DNA of 64,000 nucleotides from Hypomesus transpacificus (lineage: Eukaryota > Chordata > Actinopteri > Osmeriformes > Osmeridae), in contig NC_061081.1 of the NCBI RefSeq assembly GCF_021917145.1, positions 6,756,777-6,820,776 on the forward strand, written 5' to 3'. Positions 22,904 to 35,900 of the stretch are shown here, piece by piece. The first letter of the stretch is position 1, and every line of letters starts with the position of its first letter. A program made the translations under genes and the position numbers. The notes under the pieces are model-generated. The model ran no database searches, was not told the DNA's origin, and saw only the letters and a program-made list of their open reading frames with translations.

Positions 22904-23433
22904 CACTCTCCACGCAGATATTTGTATGAATCTTGTCTGTTTCCAGGCCTGCAGTAGACCTCCACCCCCCCAGCCCCCACTGCCAAGACCTCCATGGCCA
23001 CCACCCATCCCTTTCACCCCCCAGCCCTCACTGCCCAGGACTTCTTCCCACAAACCCCTAGTACCACCCCCAGCCCTCACCACCACTGCCTGGGACCTTC
23101 ACCGCAACCACCCAGCCTCTCCACCACTCAGCCGGGGTCCTGGAGCCCCAGACTGCCTCATACATCAGGGCTCAAGGGGACCGGGGTGGAAGGAGACCAG
23201 GGGTGGAAGGAGACCAGGGGTGGAAGGAGACCAGGGGTGAATGCAGAGGGAACGTTGTTGTGAGAATGTAGACTGTTACTGCTGCTGGTCAATGGAGTGG
23301 AACTCCAGCTACCAAGATTTTCCTTTCTACAGCAAAGGAGCAGGAGGAGAGGAGGAGCAAGAGGAGGAGGAAATGGGAGGAAGAGGAGAAGAAAGAGGAA
23401 AAAGAGACCAGGACTTCTGGGATTCTGTATTAA
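19349..23433 (+). CDS. fst: Follistatin (secreted activin/BMP-binding protein)
   Basis: Secreted glycoprotein that wraps and neutralises activins, myostatin/GDF11 and some BMPs. Six exons close in frame to 349 aa (human FST-344): 19349-19433, 20198-20389, 20927-21145, 21523-21744, 22112-22342, 23333-23433. The signal peptide is followed by the N-terminal domain (GNCW... to [10 protein letters not shown], about 29-93), then three follistatin domains with EGF-like and Kazal parts: about 94-166 with the heparin-site sequence [12 protein letters not shown], about 167-240 ([19 protein letters not shown]), and about 241-316 ([22 protein letters not shown]). N-glycosylation site NST is kept in the N-terminal domain. 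The last exon should encode the acidic tail of the long isoform, but the spliced frame is mixed-charge (see findings). Retaining intron 5 gives ...CN, two residues and TAG, equivalent to the short FST-288-type isoform. Confidence 0.95.
20565..20925. repeat. (GTCT)n tetranucleotide array in fst intron 2
   Basis: Long GTCT repeats are interrupted by CCCCCTGATT and CCCCCTGGTT spacers, the latter recurring about every 25 bases near the 3' end. The array runs directly into the acceptor of exon 3 (start 20927). Long ORFs over it (SVCL repeats, or TDRQ on the other strand) are artefacts. Confidence 0.95.
21907..22089 (-). mobile_element. tRNA-derived SINE, full-length-looking, beside fst exon 5
   Basis: On the minus strand it reads from a tRNA-like head (GGCGGAGCGGTTAGGGAATC) through a B-box-like GGTTTGATTCCC, the shared middle (CTTGGGTGAGGCACTTCACC), and the tail CTCTGGATGAGCGCGTCTGC with AATGACTAAATG. 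It is the same family as 8920-9103. The head end lies about 22 bases upstream of the fst exon 5 start. Confidence 0.85.
22842..22900. repeat. (CA)n microsatellite, fst intron 5
   Basis: This is a CA repeat with occasional CATA interruptions inside the last fst intron. Confidence 0.9.
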
Positions 23434-24275
23434 AAAAAACCTTAGTTTAACCCAGACAGCAAAAACTCTCCTACAATCCTGAATCATTTTACTGTACATA
23501 ATTCTAGGACAACTATTTATTGTCTAAAGAAGAAAACAGAAAAGACAGCCTTCATATATATTTCTTTATAATTCTTCGAAATGTGTTTACTGTGTATTTA
23601 TAGATGTTGTCATATTATTTATACATTTACGGTGTGTGTTGGAATGATAAACCTTGTTGTCCCTCACTAATATAATAGATTGTTTTCATATTGATGTGAA
23701 CCAGCCAGCATTACCCTCCTCCATAGAAACCATGCTCCCTCCTTCCCATTCTCTACATTGTACATTTGTGTACATTTAAGGCACTTGTTTTGTTTACAAA
23801 CTCAAAACTGATTGAAATGATCGTCTTGTTTTCTTTTGAGTATAGACAAGTATAAACATTACGGCCTCAGCTGAGTGGGTCACATGACCCAAAACCTAAC
23901 ATAATGGATCACATGACCCTAACTGACTTTCTAGTAGGAATTTTCTTTTTTTTCCCTTTTTGGTGACTATCTCTTCACCATGTACTGGATGGGGGCTAAG
24001 CCCCCCTCTTCGCCCTGCCCCTCTAAGGCTCAATGCTTCTGTAGCTCAAGTGTTAAACATATGGTTTGTCTCAATCAAGGATGTTCATTTAACTTCAGCA
24101 TGAAACATTTACTACAGAAAGAAGTGCCACACCTAACCCTTTGGTATGTCTAGATATATTGTTTTGCACATAGAGATGTAGTCATAAATATAGAGTTTTG
24201 CATTTTTTAAGTGAATGTTGCAAATGCTAGTTATAATGTCTGTGCAAGAATACAAAATAAATGCATTCGGTTTTT
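23434..24275 (+). other. fst: fst 3' UTR with poly(A) signal
   Basis: AT-rich non-coding sequence follows the fst stop codon. A canonical AATAAA is at 24256-24261. The intervening TATTTAT-type motifs (for example near 23514-23520 and 23595-23625) would suit an unstable message, which is an inference. Confidence 0.65.
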
Positions 24276-24738
24276 CCTTCCTCCTGTGTTGTGTACATAT
24301 GACATCTTGGATCAATGCTCATTTGAAGCTTGTTTTACACCTACTGAGTCTCGAAGAGTTTTAGAAGATTATCATTGTTTTGTAAAGTAACTAGGGGAAG
24401 TATTTCCCACATACAATGCTCACTTGTGCGTAATCACTAATCATCAACGGCAATTATGTGTCAGTCCTGCAGGTCTCTTAGCCTGAGTTGGAAACTCTAG
24501 TGATGTAATACCCACAGCTCTATCAGCCTTTCACAGATGGAGCTGTGCTGTTGTTCTACTAGCGTAGCCTATCATCCACCTGCTCCACATCTCAGGAGCA
24601 GACAGGAGAGGCCAGAGGAGGGGGAATGCTCATCTGATCAAATATCATCGTATCAGATCGGAGCACTGTGACCAGTTCTGTGTGTAGTGGAAAACACCCA
24701 CACACCCACACACACACTCCCTCATTCACACACATAGT

Positions 24739-24746
24739 CCTTCCTT

Positions 24747-24829
<83 letters not shown>

Positions 24830-24930
24830 CCACACACACACACACTCACACACACACTCACACACACACACACACACAGACACACACACACACACACACA
24901 CATACACACGCACACACACACACACACACA
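24739..24930. repeat. (CA)n microsatellite
   Basis: This is a nearly 190-bp CA array with a few CT, CC and GA interruptions. Confidence 0.95.
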
Positions 24931-26557
24931 GAAACAGCAGGCATAACCATGTTACGTTATGGAACTGCTGAGGTGGCCAGACTGGACTGGGAGCTTTTCC
25001 CATGTCATCAGATCCTGTTCTGTCTCTCTTCCCTGACCTTGACGCCATGAGGGAAGGTCACGCCACTAGATGTTTTATTTGTTGACTCATCACCTATAAT
25101 ACCGCAGGTCTAAACCTCTTTGTGACACACAACATACTATTCTGTATCACTGCTTAGCGAACGTTGACTTGGTTGGTATGTTTCACAGCTGTACAACATT
25201 GAGAACATATCAGTCGTTTTGTACCTACAGGATAGAATCCAGTGAGCAGTTGTATGCATGCTGCTGACTCCAGCATCTCTCCTGAGAGTGTTATGTGCTG
25301 CCTGTGGGGGCTCAGTATGTAGAGGACACAATACTTGGCAGGGACAAGTCGAAAGCCTCCACTCTGCCAGCAGGCTATGTGGTCAAATGCTGAGTGGTGG
25401 ACCAGGGTTCACGCATGGCCCAGACACTCAAACCACCCCAGCACCCAAACTACCCCAAACCATCCCAATTATTCCAGCACCCAAATTGGTGTTACTATTT
25501 GACCAGATTGTTTACCAAACACCTGAGCTACAAGTTCTCAGATAGTAGCCTACATAGTACCACATCTTACGACTCCTTCTGTAGTGTGTGCATACAGCGA
25601 CGGATGTTTTGCTACTATGACAAATATCCTCCCATAGTTCCTACTCTAATGTAAGTTCTCTTCTAGTGTAGATCCTCATATAGTCTCAACATTCTTATGA
25701 TGAAGATGTTCTTATTCTGCAGTTCCTACCAAAAATGATTCTATGGTGTAGTTCCATTATGTTTGTCAGAGATGTGTGTATATAGGTGTATAAATATGTA
25801 GGTGTGTCTAGGTACACTGAAGGTGTGTATGCATTGGTGGGGGGATCTGCACTGTGTACAGGTGTGATGGAGCAAGGAAGTGGAGGCATCGAAGAGAAGA
25901 CTTTTTAAAGAAGATTATCGTAAGGCTGTCTGCCAGACCCTGGCTGGATGAAAGAGAGAGAAGAGCTTTAAAAGTTTCTGTCTTGCAGACGGCTTTGTAA
26001 AGTTGTTCAGACATGGTCTAAGTTTCCAGATTAATCCTCAGTGTTCATCTGTCTGCATACTAATATGGGTCTGTCTGGGGAGATGAGGACAGAACACTGG
26101 CATGAATGGACTGCACTTCCCCCTCCTTCTCTCCAGCACAGTTTGCTCCCCAGATAGAAGGCAGACTTGTGGCTGTCAGACTGACTGAAGAGAACACCAC
26201 TGTTTCATACTAGTAATTAGCTGTGCTCAGTTGCAAGAAAAGTTGTTTTGAACTTTCGAAACTAAAAGGAAAGAACACAGTACTTCCTTCAAGACAAAAC
26301 TCCAAGACTCCAAGACATCCAAGAAAGCCACATGTCAAAACATTCATCTCTTTTAATTTGAAGTGAATTCAGTGAACAAAAAATGATTCTAACCCATTTA
26401 ATACGTTTTGTGATGTCACCTTGACAGCAACAGATACTGACACACCATATATATATTTGTACAACCCAATCAATAACCCAATCAGTGAACTTGATATCAT
26501 CTGAAAGTGAAGATGTCAGGATGGGTCAACTTTGTTTCTGATCTCAAATCAAGCGAG

Positions 26558-26780
26558 CCATCCAGCAGTCAGTCAGTCAGTCAGCCAACAATCAGTTCGT
26601 CAGCCAGAGCCAACAGTTAGTCAGCCAGCAAGCCATCCAGCTGTCAGTCAGTCAGTCAGTCAGCCAACAATCAGTCAGTCAGCCAGCCAATAGTTAATCA
26701 GCCAGGAGTCAGACAGCAAGCCATCCAGCTGTCAGTCAGTCAGTCAGACAGACAGCCAACCATCAGTCAGTAAGCCTCCT
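26558..26780. repeat. 75-88 bp tandem repeat rich in CAGT and CAGCCA
   Basis: Three copies start with CCATCCAGC at 26558, 26633 and 26721. Each begins with a (CAGT)n run followed by CAGCCAACAATCAGT-like sequence. It is higher-order simple sequence with no ORF of interest. Confidence 0.8.
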
Positions 26781-29336
26781 TCCCTGACTACCAAGCACAG
26801 AAAGGCTTCTGCTGGTACACTTCACTTAGAGAGGCGGCTTAGATGCATAAGAGAAATGTATGAAAGGTATAGAAAGAGAGTGATAGAGAGATGGAGGCAG
26901 ACATGGAGGGTCATCCAAAGGCTAAACAATTATGCTGTGGCATGCCTATTAGTAGAATACAAACCAACACTCAGGCTTACAGTAGAATCGGTTCGACACA
27001 AACAAGTCATTTCAAGGGTCAGACTGTCGTAACCTTTGTAGGAAGTAAATATTAAACCGTATAGCAACTCTCTGCTAATGGTTGTGGCTGCAAATCATCA
27101 TGAATGTCAAAGTCCTCTAGGTCTGGGCTGACGTAGTTCTTTGCATCAGAGATACATCATCATATATTACGTCAGCTGTCCTCTGTGTTTACTCCAGCCT
27201 GGAGTACATCAGTACCCCATTAAAGTCTAATATTATGACAAGAAAAGTTTTAAGGTATGTCAATCTTGCCATTTTGGTTTGAATTAGAACCCAGCCTCTT
27301 TCATTCATCATAGCAACCAAACACAATGATAGTATTGATCAGAAGGAAGCTCTGTCCTTTTATAGACTTTGTTGTCCATATTTCCAAGAGGAAGTGATGC
27401 ATGAATCACATTTTACACTGAGTAGAGCTTCAGAATGCCTGGAAGCCATGTGTCTGCTAAATGACCCCACCCCCCTAGAAACACTACAACATGGAGTCAA
27501 GACTATTTCCACATGTACAGATATGCTTGCAGATACAGTATATACTGTACACATACAGTATATGTATCATTATATAAAAAGGCAGGTGAATGGACTATAA
27601 GGATATAAAAAATGTATAGAATCTATAAATATAACATACATATCTACAAAAAAAGGTTGAGTGAGTGAGGGGAGTCTGGGTACTTTCAAACATGTGACTC
27701 AGGAAGTGGCGCGGGTGGTGGGGTGATGAGGTCATCATATTATCAGTGAATTGGCAAAGGTGATCGATGGATTGGCAACAATTATGACTAATGCAAACAT
27801 TTGATTGACGGCATTAGAGGCACTATAGATGAGTTGGTGTTCTGGCTCATACACTGGTACAGGATCACACAAACACACACAATGGAATCGCATGTGGCTG
27901 ACAACAGAATCCCGACCCACACTTAATACACACTTACAGAGAAGCACACACTTCATGCTGTCCAAGTGTTGTGCTGACTGCTCTATGTTCTAGAACATTG
28001 GTGTAAGACAACAGGAAGAAGTGACACAGCAGGGAATTTGACAGTGAGAAACAGCCAGACGTGTTTGTCTGCTCTACCCTGATCTTCTCCTGCCAGATCC
28101 CAGTGTGCTGTCCGCACACACACCCTCAAGTGTTAACCCTAACAACAGGAACTTGATCAAATGTTATTGGAGAAATCCTCCAAGGGAAATCAGATTCCAG
28201 TTATTCTAGATGGCCAGCATATGCCATGACGTGAACCCATGTGCAAGTTCTAGGGACCCCGCCGACTCAAAGCCCATCAATGGTGGCAAACTCACTGAAG
28301 ACACGTAATCTTCCTTCAAAGTGTCAAATGTCCTTATTGCATTGGATCATCTTTGTGAGTGTGTGTGTGTGTGTATGTATGCGTGTGCATGCATGCATAT
28401 GTGTGTGTGTGTAACACCTAATCCCCACCAGATGTGTCAAACCCACTGTGACACGCCGGATGTCATTAATTGTCAATGGGGCAGCTTTGTCAGGAGCTGC
28501 AATGATTTTCGTGTAACGCATTCGTCCAACATTTTGCGTTGGTTTGCTGTACCAGTTCAAATGTGATCCCAACCTTCATTGGGATCAATTAAGTATTCAA
28601 ATATAATGTTTCATTTTAAATGTTTATATATTTTTGCGACACAGTCTATTCTAAAAGTGTTAGACTGGCAAGATAATGAATTATATAACCACAAATACTA
28701 ATATAAAAAATAAAAAAAATCCACATTTTCCTTCAAGTATTTCATCATTTGGGTGGGAAATGTCTAGCTACACTTACGCTTCCCTGTAAATGTATGTTCA
28801 TTCCACCATGAAACTGAACACTGGGAACAGCCCATTCCAACTTCTCCATGGTTTCTGCCATAATTCGTAGTATCGCAGGTACAAAAACACGGATGACATA
28901 TCCAGTATAATTACGACCAGCTAAACGCATGCACATCTGTTGGGGATCAAGCGTCACTATGTGCTTGTGCTTGCATGTGTGAGTGAGTGCGTATGTGAGT
29001 AAGGGTGAGCTGTGGTCATCCTGGGGGGTCCGTTGCTCTACGGTGGCTAGCCATGTCTTTGTGGTTGGTTCGCAATGGTGCTCCTAATGTGGTCCCAGTT
29101 CCCCTGCTTACCCCACAGGGGGGCGGGGGGGACTTCCTGTGGCTCCATCTGGGATTTGTAGTTCCCCGGATAGTATTAGTGAGTAGCAGGCTCAGCCATG
29201 GTCATAGGGACTTGTTGTTCCCCGGAGCAGGTTCAGCAGGGTTACATGAGGGTTCGTGGTTCCTGTGGTTGAGCAGGTCCTTGGTAGTTTGCAGGGAGTT
29301 CCCCTGGAGAGGTCCAGCAGGGCTGGTGAACAACTC

Positions 29337-29879
29337 TCACACCCGGCCTGAATCCTGGTCCTTCTCCTCCAGCAGCTGGATGAGCTGGCTGAAGCTCTCC
29401 CTCACGGCCTCCATGCTGTCCACGGAGCTGCCCTCCAGTACCCAGCTCTTCCCCCTGGCCAAGGGCTCCAGCTCAAAATACTTCTTTATCTGAGGGGCAG
29501 GTGGAGGAGAGACAGGCGAGGGAGAGAAGGGGGCGAGCAGTAAGGGAGAGAAGAGAGGGGGGGGGGGAAGCAGGGAAGGGAAGATAAAGGGGAGAGAGGG
29601 GAGATGGGGCGAGCAAGGGGAGAGAGACAAATTACTACATGTTTGGTTTGTCAGTGTATATCATCCAGGAGCACTATGGTACAGGGAGAGAGAGAGAAAT
29701 AGGGAGTAACATTAAGAATGTTCCTGTGCGTGTGTAAACCGCCATACACATGCAGACATTTATGTCCTCAGTCCTGCGCTCCTTTCCTCTCTTACCCACG
29801 GTGCCTTAGTAACAGGAAGATCAGCATGACTGTGTCTGGTGCCCTGCTGACCCTACCGGCTAGACAGCCTACTGACTGT

Positions 29880-29913
<34 letters not shown>

Positions 29914-32900
29914 GGACTGAGTGAGTGAGTGAGGCTGTGTGTGTGCCCTTGAGATCCCATTTGAGGCAGAGCATGCAGCCTAATGTAATTGAGTTTCACT
30001 GGTATTTTAAACCAGTTACATTTCCTAAATTGCATGTCTGAGTGGAGAGAGTGTGTGTGTGTATTTAAGTGTGTGTTCCTGTACGTGTGTGAAAGTTTGT
30101 CAACTGATAGAGGTGCTCCACACACTACAGATCTCATGATTGATGAATGAATGAATACACGCATGAATGAATAGGTGAATGTCCCTGTAGACCTAACACA
30201 CACATTCCTGCCAGATGTATACACATACATGACCCCTCCTCCTCCACTGCCTGCCAGACAGACTGTATCCCCCCCCCCCCCCCCTATTACAGCTCAGAGG
30301 GAGTCCTAGGGCAGCTCCAGCAGACAGGGGCAGGGGTATAATATCACCCCCACAGAGAGCAGCCTTGGTTGGGTATCAGTATCAGGAAATTCAGCTGCCC
30401 TCAGGGCCCTCTGGAGGTACCATCAGCAGAAACAGAACTGAGAGTTACTGAATCACTCAGTCCGGTACACATGAGGGCTTCATGATGTGGCATTGTGAAC
30501 ACATACACATACACATACACATCACCAGAGAGTTTAGAAGAGAAGGCAACACAAGCCTATATGGTTGAAACCTGTGTTGGACTGCCATGGTTTCTGAAAA
30601 TGTAATGTTAACATAACAATGTCTCCTTTCCAGCGCAGCAGTGTCTGAGTCTGTGCAGCTCTGCAGCATCAGGGAGGGGGGCTCCACCCAGACAGATAAT
30701 CCATCATCATTACAGTCCACCCCCCCCGCTCCTCCCTCCCCCCTAAAGTATCAGATGGATCTGTCCACCGCCCCCCCCCCCCCCCCCCCCCCCCCTGCAG
30801 ACCCCTTCTAGCTCTAATGGGACCCTCCAGCACACATGTTAGATGACCCACCTATACTGACCCCAGAGTGTGTGTGTGTGTGTGTGCGTGTTTGTGTTCC
30901 TGTGTTGCCAAGGTGGGTTATTTGAGAGTGGAGATTATCTCAGAAGACAGATAAGATCCAGGAGTCCATGTTTCATCCAGGATTTGGAACGGTGCTTCAC
31001 TGTTCGGAGATTTAGCATTTGACTGGCAGAAAAAAACACAGCGCAGATTGATGCATCCTGACCGGTCAGTGTGTGTGTGTTAGCGTGTGTGTGTGTGTGT
31101 GTGTGGGGGGGGGGGGGGTGCCTGTGATAGACTACTAGAGCGGATATTTAAAACCCACTCAGGATCTTTTTTTGCCATCTCTTTACAGATATACCCCGGA
31201 CAACAGGCCTGTCTGTCTGATTCCACCATGACACAGACATGGTCATGCACACATACACAAAATGAAAGCAACATATTTTCATTCCATTTCCAGCCTCAGT
31301 GAAACCCCAGTGTTTAGGTCTCAGCCTCAGCAGATCTGCAGAGAAGGATTCAGACTAAGAAGCACAGACATAGCACATGATAAAACTGACTAAGACAGCA
31401 ATAAGGAGATTAATATACAGTACACCTCTCCCTCTCCCTGAGAATATATATATATAGTCTTTCTCTTTCTTGGTATCTGTCTGTCTGAATGGGAGGGACA
31501 CTAATACTCCATTAGGTCTAAATGACATTAGCTCATCAGACCTCCTAACGAGGGGACCAGACCTTGATGCCTTTCCTGTTTACCACAGGGCCCAGAGATC
31601 CACCAGTCTGGTTTTTGATCTGGAACACCTGAAGTGTTCGGAGTGCCGTTAACCTGAGGGCGTCTAGCTGCTCTCAACTTACAGATCCTGACTGTGGTTG
31701 AACTAAGGCACAGCTGGTAGTTGTGTGTGTGTGTGTGTGTGTGCATGCGTGCACACGTGTTGGTGCGGGTGTTACCTCCTGTACGGAGCGCGCAGCAGGC
31801 TTGTCCTGGTGGTTGGCCAGGATGAGGAAGGGGAGGGTGCAGAGCTGAGGATGGTGCAGGGCAGAGTGCAGCTCCGTGCGAGCCCCCTCCATGTCGTCCT
31901 CAGACGCGGCGCTGTCCAGGACAAACACCACGCCCTGGGAGCCCTGGTAGTACCTGCTCCAGTACTTCTTAATGGAGTCTGCTCCTGAGAGCGCCAGAGC
32001 GGGCGGCGAGAGAGGGAGACAGACAGCTGCCATTTTGTACATTTGAATGATTCAAATCTTAAGAAGGATTCATCCCCTTCTGATGGACACGAGCACATAC
32101 ACCCAAAATGTACACATCGGAACGCACCGACACACAAATGCACACACGAGCACTCTGTCGTCAGGAGACTTCATTGCCTTTTTTGGATCACGTACACGGC
32201 AAAGACTTTTCTCCATACAGTCAAGGAATTGTCTCCTTACGTACAGAAAAGTCCCCTTCGCTTCCGAAAGAGGGTTACTAGCTGAGCTTACAGCACAGAC
32301 AGACCTCCATCTAGAGAGGAGAGGGAGAGAAGGAGACGGAGCAAGAGGCCGAGGGTGTTCTCTCCGTCCCTCACTGCCATGTCACTCTCCCGGGGCACAT
32401 ACAGTACTGCTTTCTGCACTGGAGGCAGCACGGCCGGGTGAACACACACCAGCCTCGGCACTCCAGAGAACAACAGTTCTGCAAGGCTTGGTAAGAAAGA
32501 GAGGGGGGAGAGACAGAGCAAGACACTGTAGGAGGGAGAGAGAAAGAGAGGAGAACAATGTAGAGGGAGGGAAAGAGAGAGGGAGAAGAGAGAGTTTGGG
32601 AGAGAGAGACAGAGAGAAAGACATGAAAGATTCTGGCTACCAGGGACACTCTACAGCACAGTTCAAATGAGTCTGCTTTTACGAACATATGGTTCCTTTT
32701 CTGTGCTGCAATTTGGGGGTACAAAAATGTGGCCACCAAGGAACTCGTACCAAGTTTGGTTTTGGTTAGTGTGAGTGACAGACAAGGAGAAAGAGAAAGC
32801 TAACGATGGAAACGAAGAGAGTTAGAGTGAGAGACAGAGAAAGAGACAGAGAGAGAGAGACAGAGAGAAAGTCAGAGAGAGAGACATAGAGAGAGAGAGA

Positions 32901-35900
32901 AACAGACAGAGAAACAGAGAGAGAGAGGAATTGAGAGGACAAGGAACTGTATTACAGCCAATGAGAGGGCATCAAGCACAGACTTGTAATCAGAAAACAT
33001 TAAGCATCCTCCACAATAAGGTTTCTTACTTATCCTCTACAATGATGCAACATCTGTATGCAATATGGAGGAAAATGTGTTGCTGTTACATCAATGACAT
33101 TTCTGGGCTGCTAAAGACCCCCTACCCTATATTTACCTATGAAGTGATCCTTCCTAATGTTTTCAACCCACCTCCCCCCCCACCTTTCAAACTTTGTTTA
33201 CACATTACCCCGCCCCTCACTATGCATGTTCAGTGATGATTGGCTGTCATCAGAGAGCTCGGGAAAGACCCTCTCCCCCTCGTCCCGACCAATAGGGTGC
33301 TTGGGCTGCTCAAAGATTGAGCAAGAACTGCTGGTGATGTTATGAAGGGAAACAGCTAACAGATGAACTATTAAGTTTCAAAACTCCACAAATAATTGTG
33401 CTCCATGCACATGTGTAGTTATTAATATATTTAGTAGTTTTACCTTAATTTGAACTGAGAGGCTCCAAAACGTTTCAAATGGAGCCCACCACACAATCAA
33501 AAACACAGCATACTATTTACACGTACATATATATACACAACATTTACTACATAAAAGTGCAAAGATCTACAACAACAAAATCTGCTATTTAAAGCATTCG
33601 TGGGCCTCCGGCAAACCCCTGAGCTGATCGTATGACAGCGGGGAGTTCGGTTTCTGGGAGATTCGAACCTCAAGGTGTGTATAATATAGTTTTGTTACAC
33701 ACTTGAAGGAACATACCATTTGTACAAGCACATCCCATCACAGGGAGTTAGGTGGCTTGTGTCATTCGAGGCGTCGCGCTGCTTTGTGTATAACTTTACA
33801 AATGAGCTGAAGGATCGGTGCCATGTGGCAGTCAGGAATAGCTGAGCGTTTCTCTGAGACAGATGACTGATACATGGGTTATCTGTCAGCAGTGAAGTGG
33901 AGGGAGCGATGGTAAACTGCAACAGGTGGCTACAGTCTAGATCCTGCCGCCCGGAGAGACATCATATCTCAATATTCAAGGGTTAGGGTTAGCTAGACCG
34001 GAGCTAATCAAGCATTGTTTCTTCACAACAATGCCCTACATGTAACTATTTGTTATCTGGCTTACTTCTGCAGCGTAAATGTTATTAATGTTCATGTTAG
34101 AAGGTCAGATTTGGGTCATCAATGACGTCATCAATGACGTCGTGAAATACACTACAGTGTCACCTGGATCCAAAATATCATAACACTATCCACACATGTG
34201 AATGTGTGTGTGTAGTTTCTGCTGGGACATATCATTAAGATGAATCAGTTGCTCAAGACCAGATGTTGGGAGTCTTAGTAACAGGCAGGTCTGGCTGAAG
34301 CAGCACTGAGTGCTGTTCAACACTGCCACCTTCTGTTCATCTCTGACACCTCTGGCTTCATGACACCTCAGCATGACAGGACAGCAACACCCTAGAGAGA
34401 CCCTGACAGAGATACGACTCTGGATAGAAACCCCACTACCACTCGATCCATAAAGAAACACGAGTACACTTCAGCCCTGGACAAACCTACCACGACAGCC
34501 CTGGACAAAACTACCACGACAGCCCTGGACAAAACTACCACGACAGCCCTGGACAAAACTACCACGACAGCCCTGGACAAAACTATCACGACAGCCCTGG
34601 ACAAAACTACCACGACAGCCCTGGACAAAACTACCACGACAGCCCTGGACAAAACTACCACGACAGCCCTGGACAAAACTACCACGACAGCCCTGGACAA
34701 AACTACCAAGACAGCCCAGGACAAAACTACCACGACAGCCCTGGACAAAACTACCACGACAGCTACACTCTAATTTCCAGTTTGCATTTAAGATGTACCG
34801 TGTCCCTGTGATGAAGCACCGACATTTTGTTTACAAATAATTTTTTAATCTCACCCTGAAATTGAAAACAGATGTTTCACTACGCTCTCCCGACAGTACC
34901 TCCCATGCAGCCAAATAATATCCATGTGTCGTACAGTATGTCCATTCAGTACACCATTATCCAGTACATCAGCTATGCAATACTGCAGATGACTAAGGCC
35001 ACTACCAAAAGCCCATTTACCAGAAAACATATTGCACTACAATCACATATGGGAATAAAACACCCACCGCAATCTCCACACACCGCACACAACATCACAA
35101 CATGGAGGGAGAGAAAGAGAGATAGGCCTAAATGTTTTCAGATGGTCTCCAGACTGCTTAGTATCTGAGGGGAGTTAGCTCCTTCATGGGTCTTCAGTCA
35201 CCAAACACCAGCCTGGCCATACACAACCACATACCAATGACACAGACGCACAAAGGCAGAGACCACACAGAGGGACACAGACACACACAAGCCATACAGA
35301 GGGAGGGGTAAACCCACACACAACCCATACAGAGGGGTAAACCCACACACAAATCATTCAGACAGCGACAGAAGATTGTAATCTGAATACTGGAATCTGG
35401 TTTAAGCATAACCAACAAGGAAACAGCCTTCAATGCGGTGTTGGCACACTTTTTGATCAGCATAAAACGAGTTGATTTGCATGACGTAGACTGTTACTAG
35501 AGGAATACCATTCATAAAGGGATACATTTATCATGTATTTCTCCAATAAAAAAATCCAGCTTTTTTTTTTTTCATTCAATTGTGTTTGCTACTGTCTAAA
35601 TGACTATACTGACCATAAGAATGTCTATCATGACCATTTTAACACTACACGAACCATTATTTCAAAATCTTATCCTTTACAGTGTGAGTGGCAATGCTTT
35701 TGGATCACATAACTACCAATGGCATGTTGTTAACACAACACAGTTTGAATGTACAAAGCTACAAGAGCAATATGTGCTTCAACACTAAGGAAAGAAAACC
35801 ACTTCAGAAAAGACTTCAAAAAGGAGAGAAACACAAGCAACACACACTTAACTCTAGTCCTGCCCCCCCCCCCCCCCCCCCCCCTCTCCCCCCCTGATAG

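Larger units (their letters stand above)
24276..29336. other. Intergenic interval between fst and arl15; no gene recognised
   Basis: No coding exon was recognised on either strand over about 5 kb. It holds a long (CA)n (24739-24930) and a compound CAGT/CAGCCA repeat (26558-26780). The arl15 3' UTR must begin at the 29336 end, but no convincing minus-strand poly(A) signal was seen close by. In human this position is occupied by NDUFS4, and none of its exons were recognised here. Confidence 0.6.

Noticed and set aside
22946-22960. Alternative fst exon 6 acceptor at TTTCCAG before GCCTGCAGTAG
   Set aside because: It would add only C-L-Q then stop. The acceptor at 23333 gives a tail whose end resembles known follistatins, so it was preferred, although a minor isoform cannot be excluded.
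24592-25048. CV and TH repeat ORFs
   Set aside because: These are pure (CA)n microsatellite translations.
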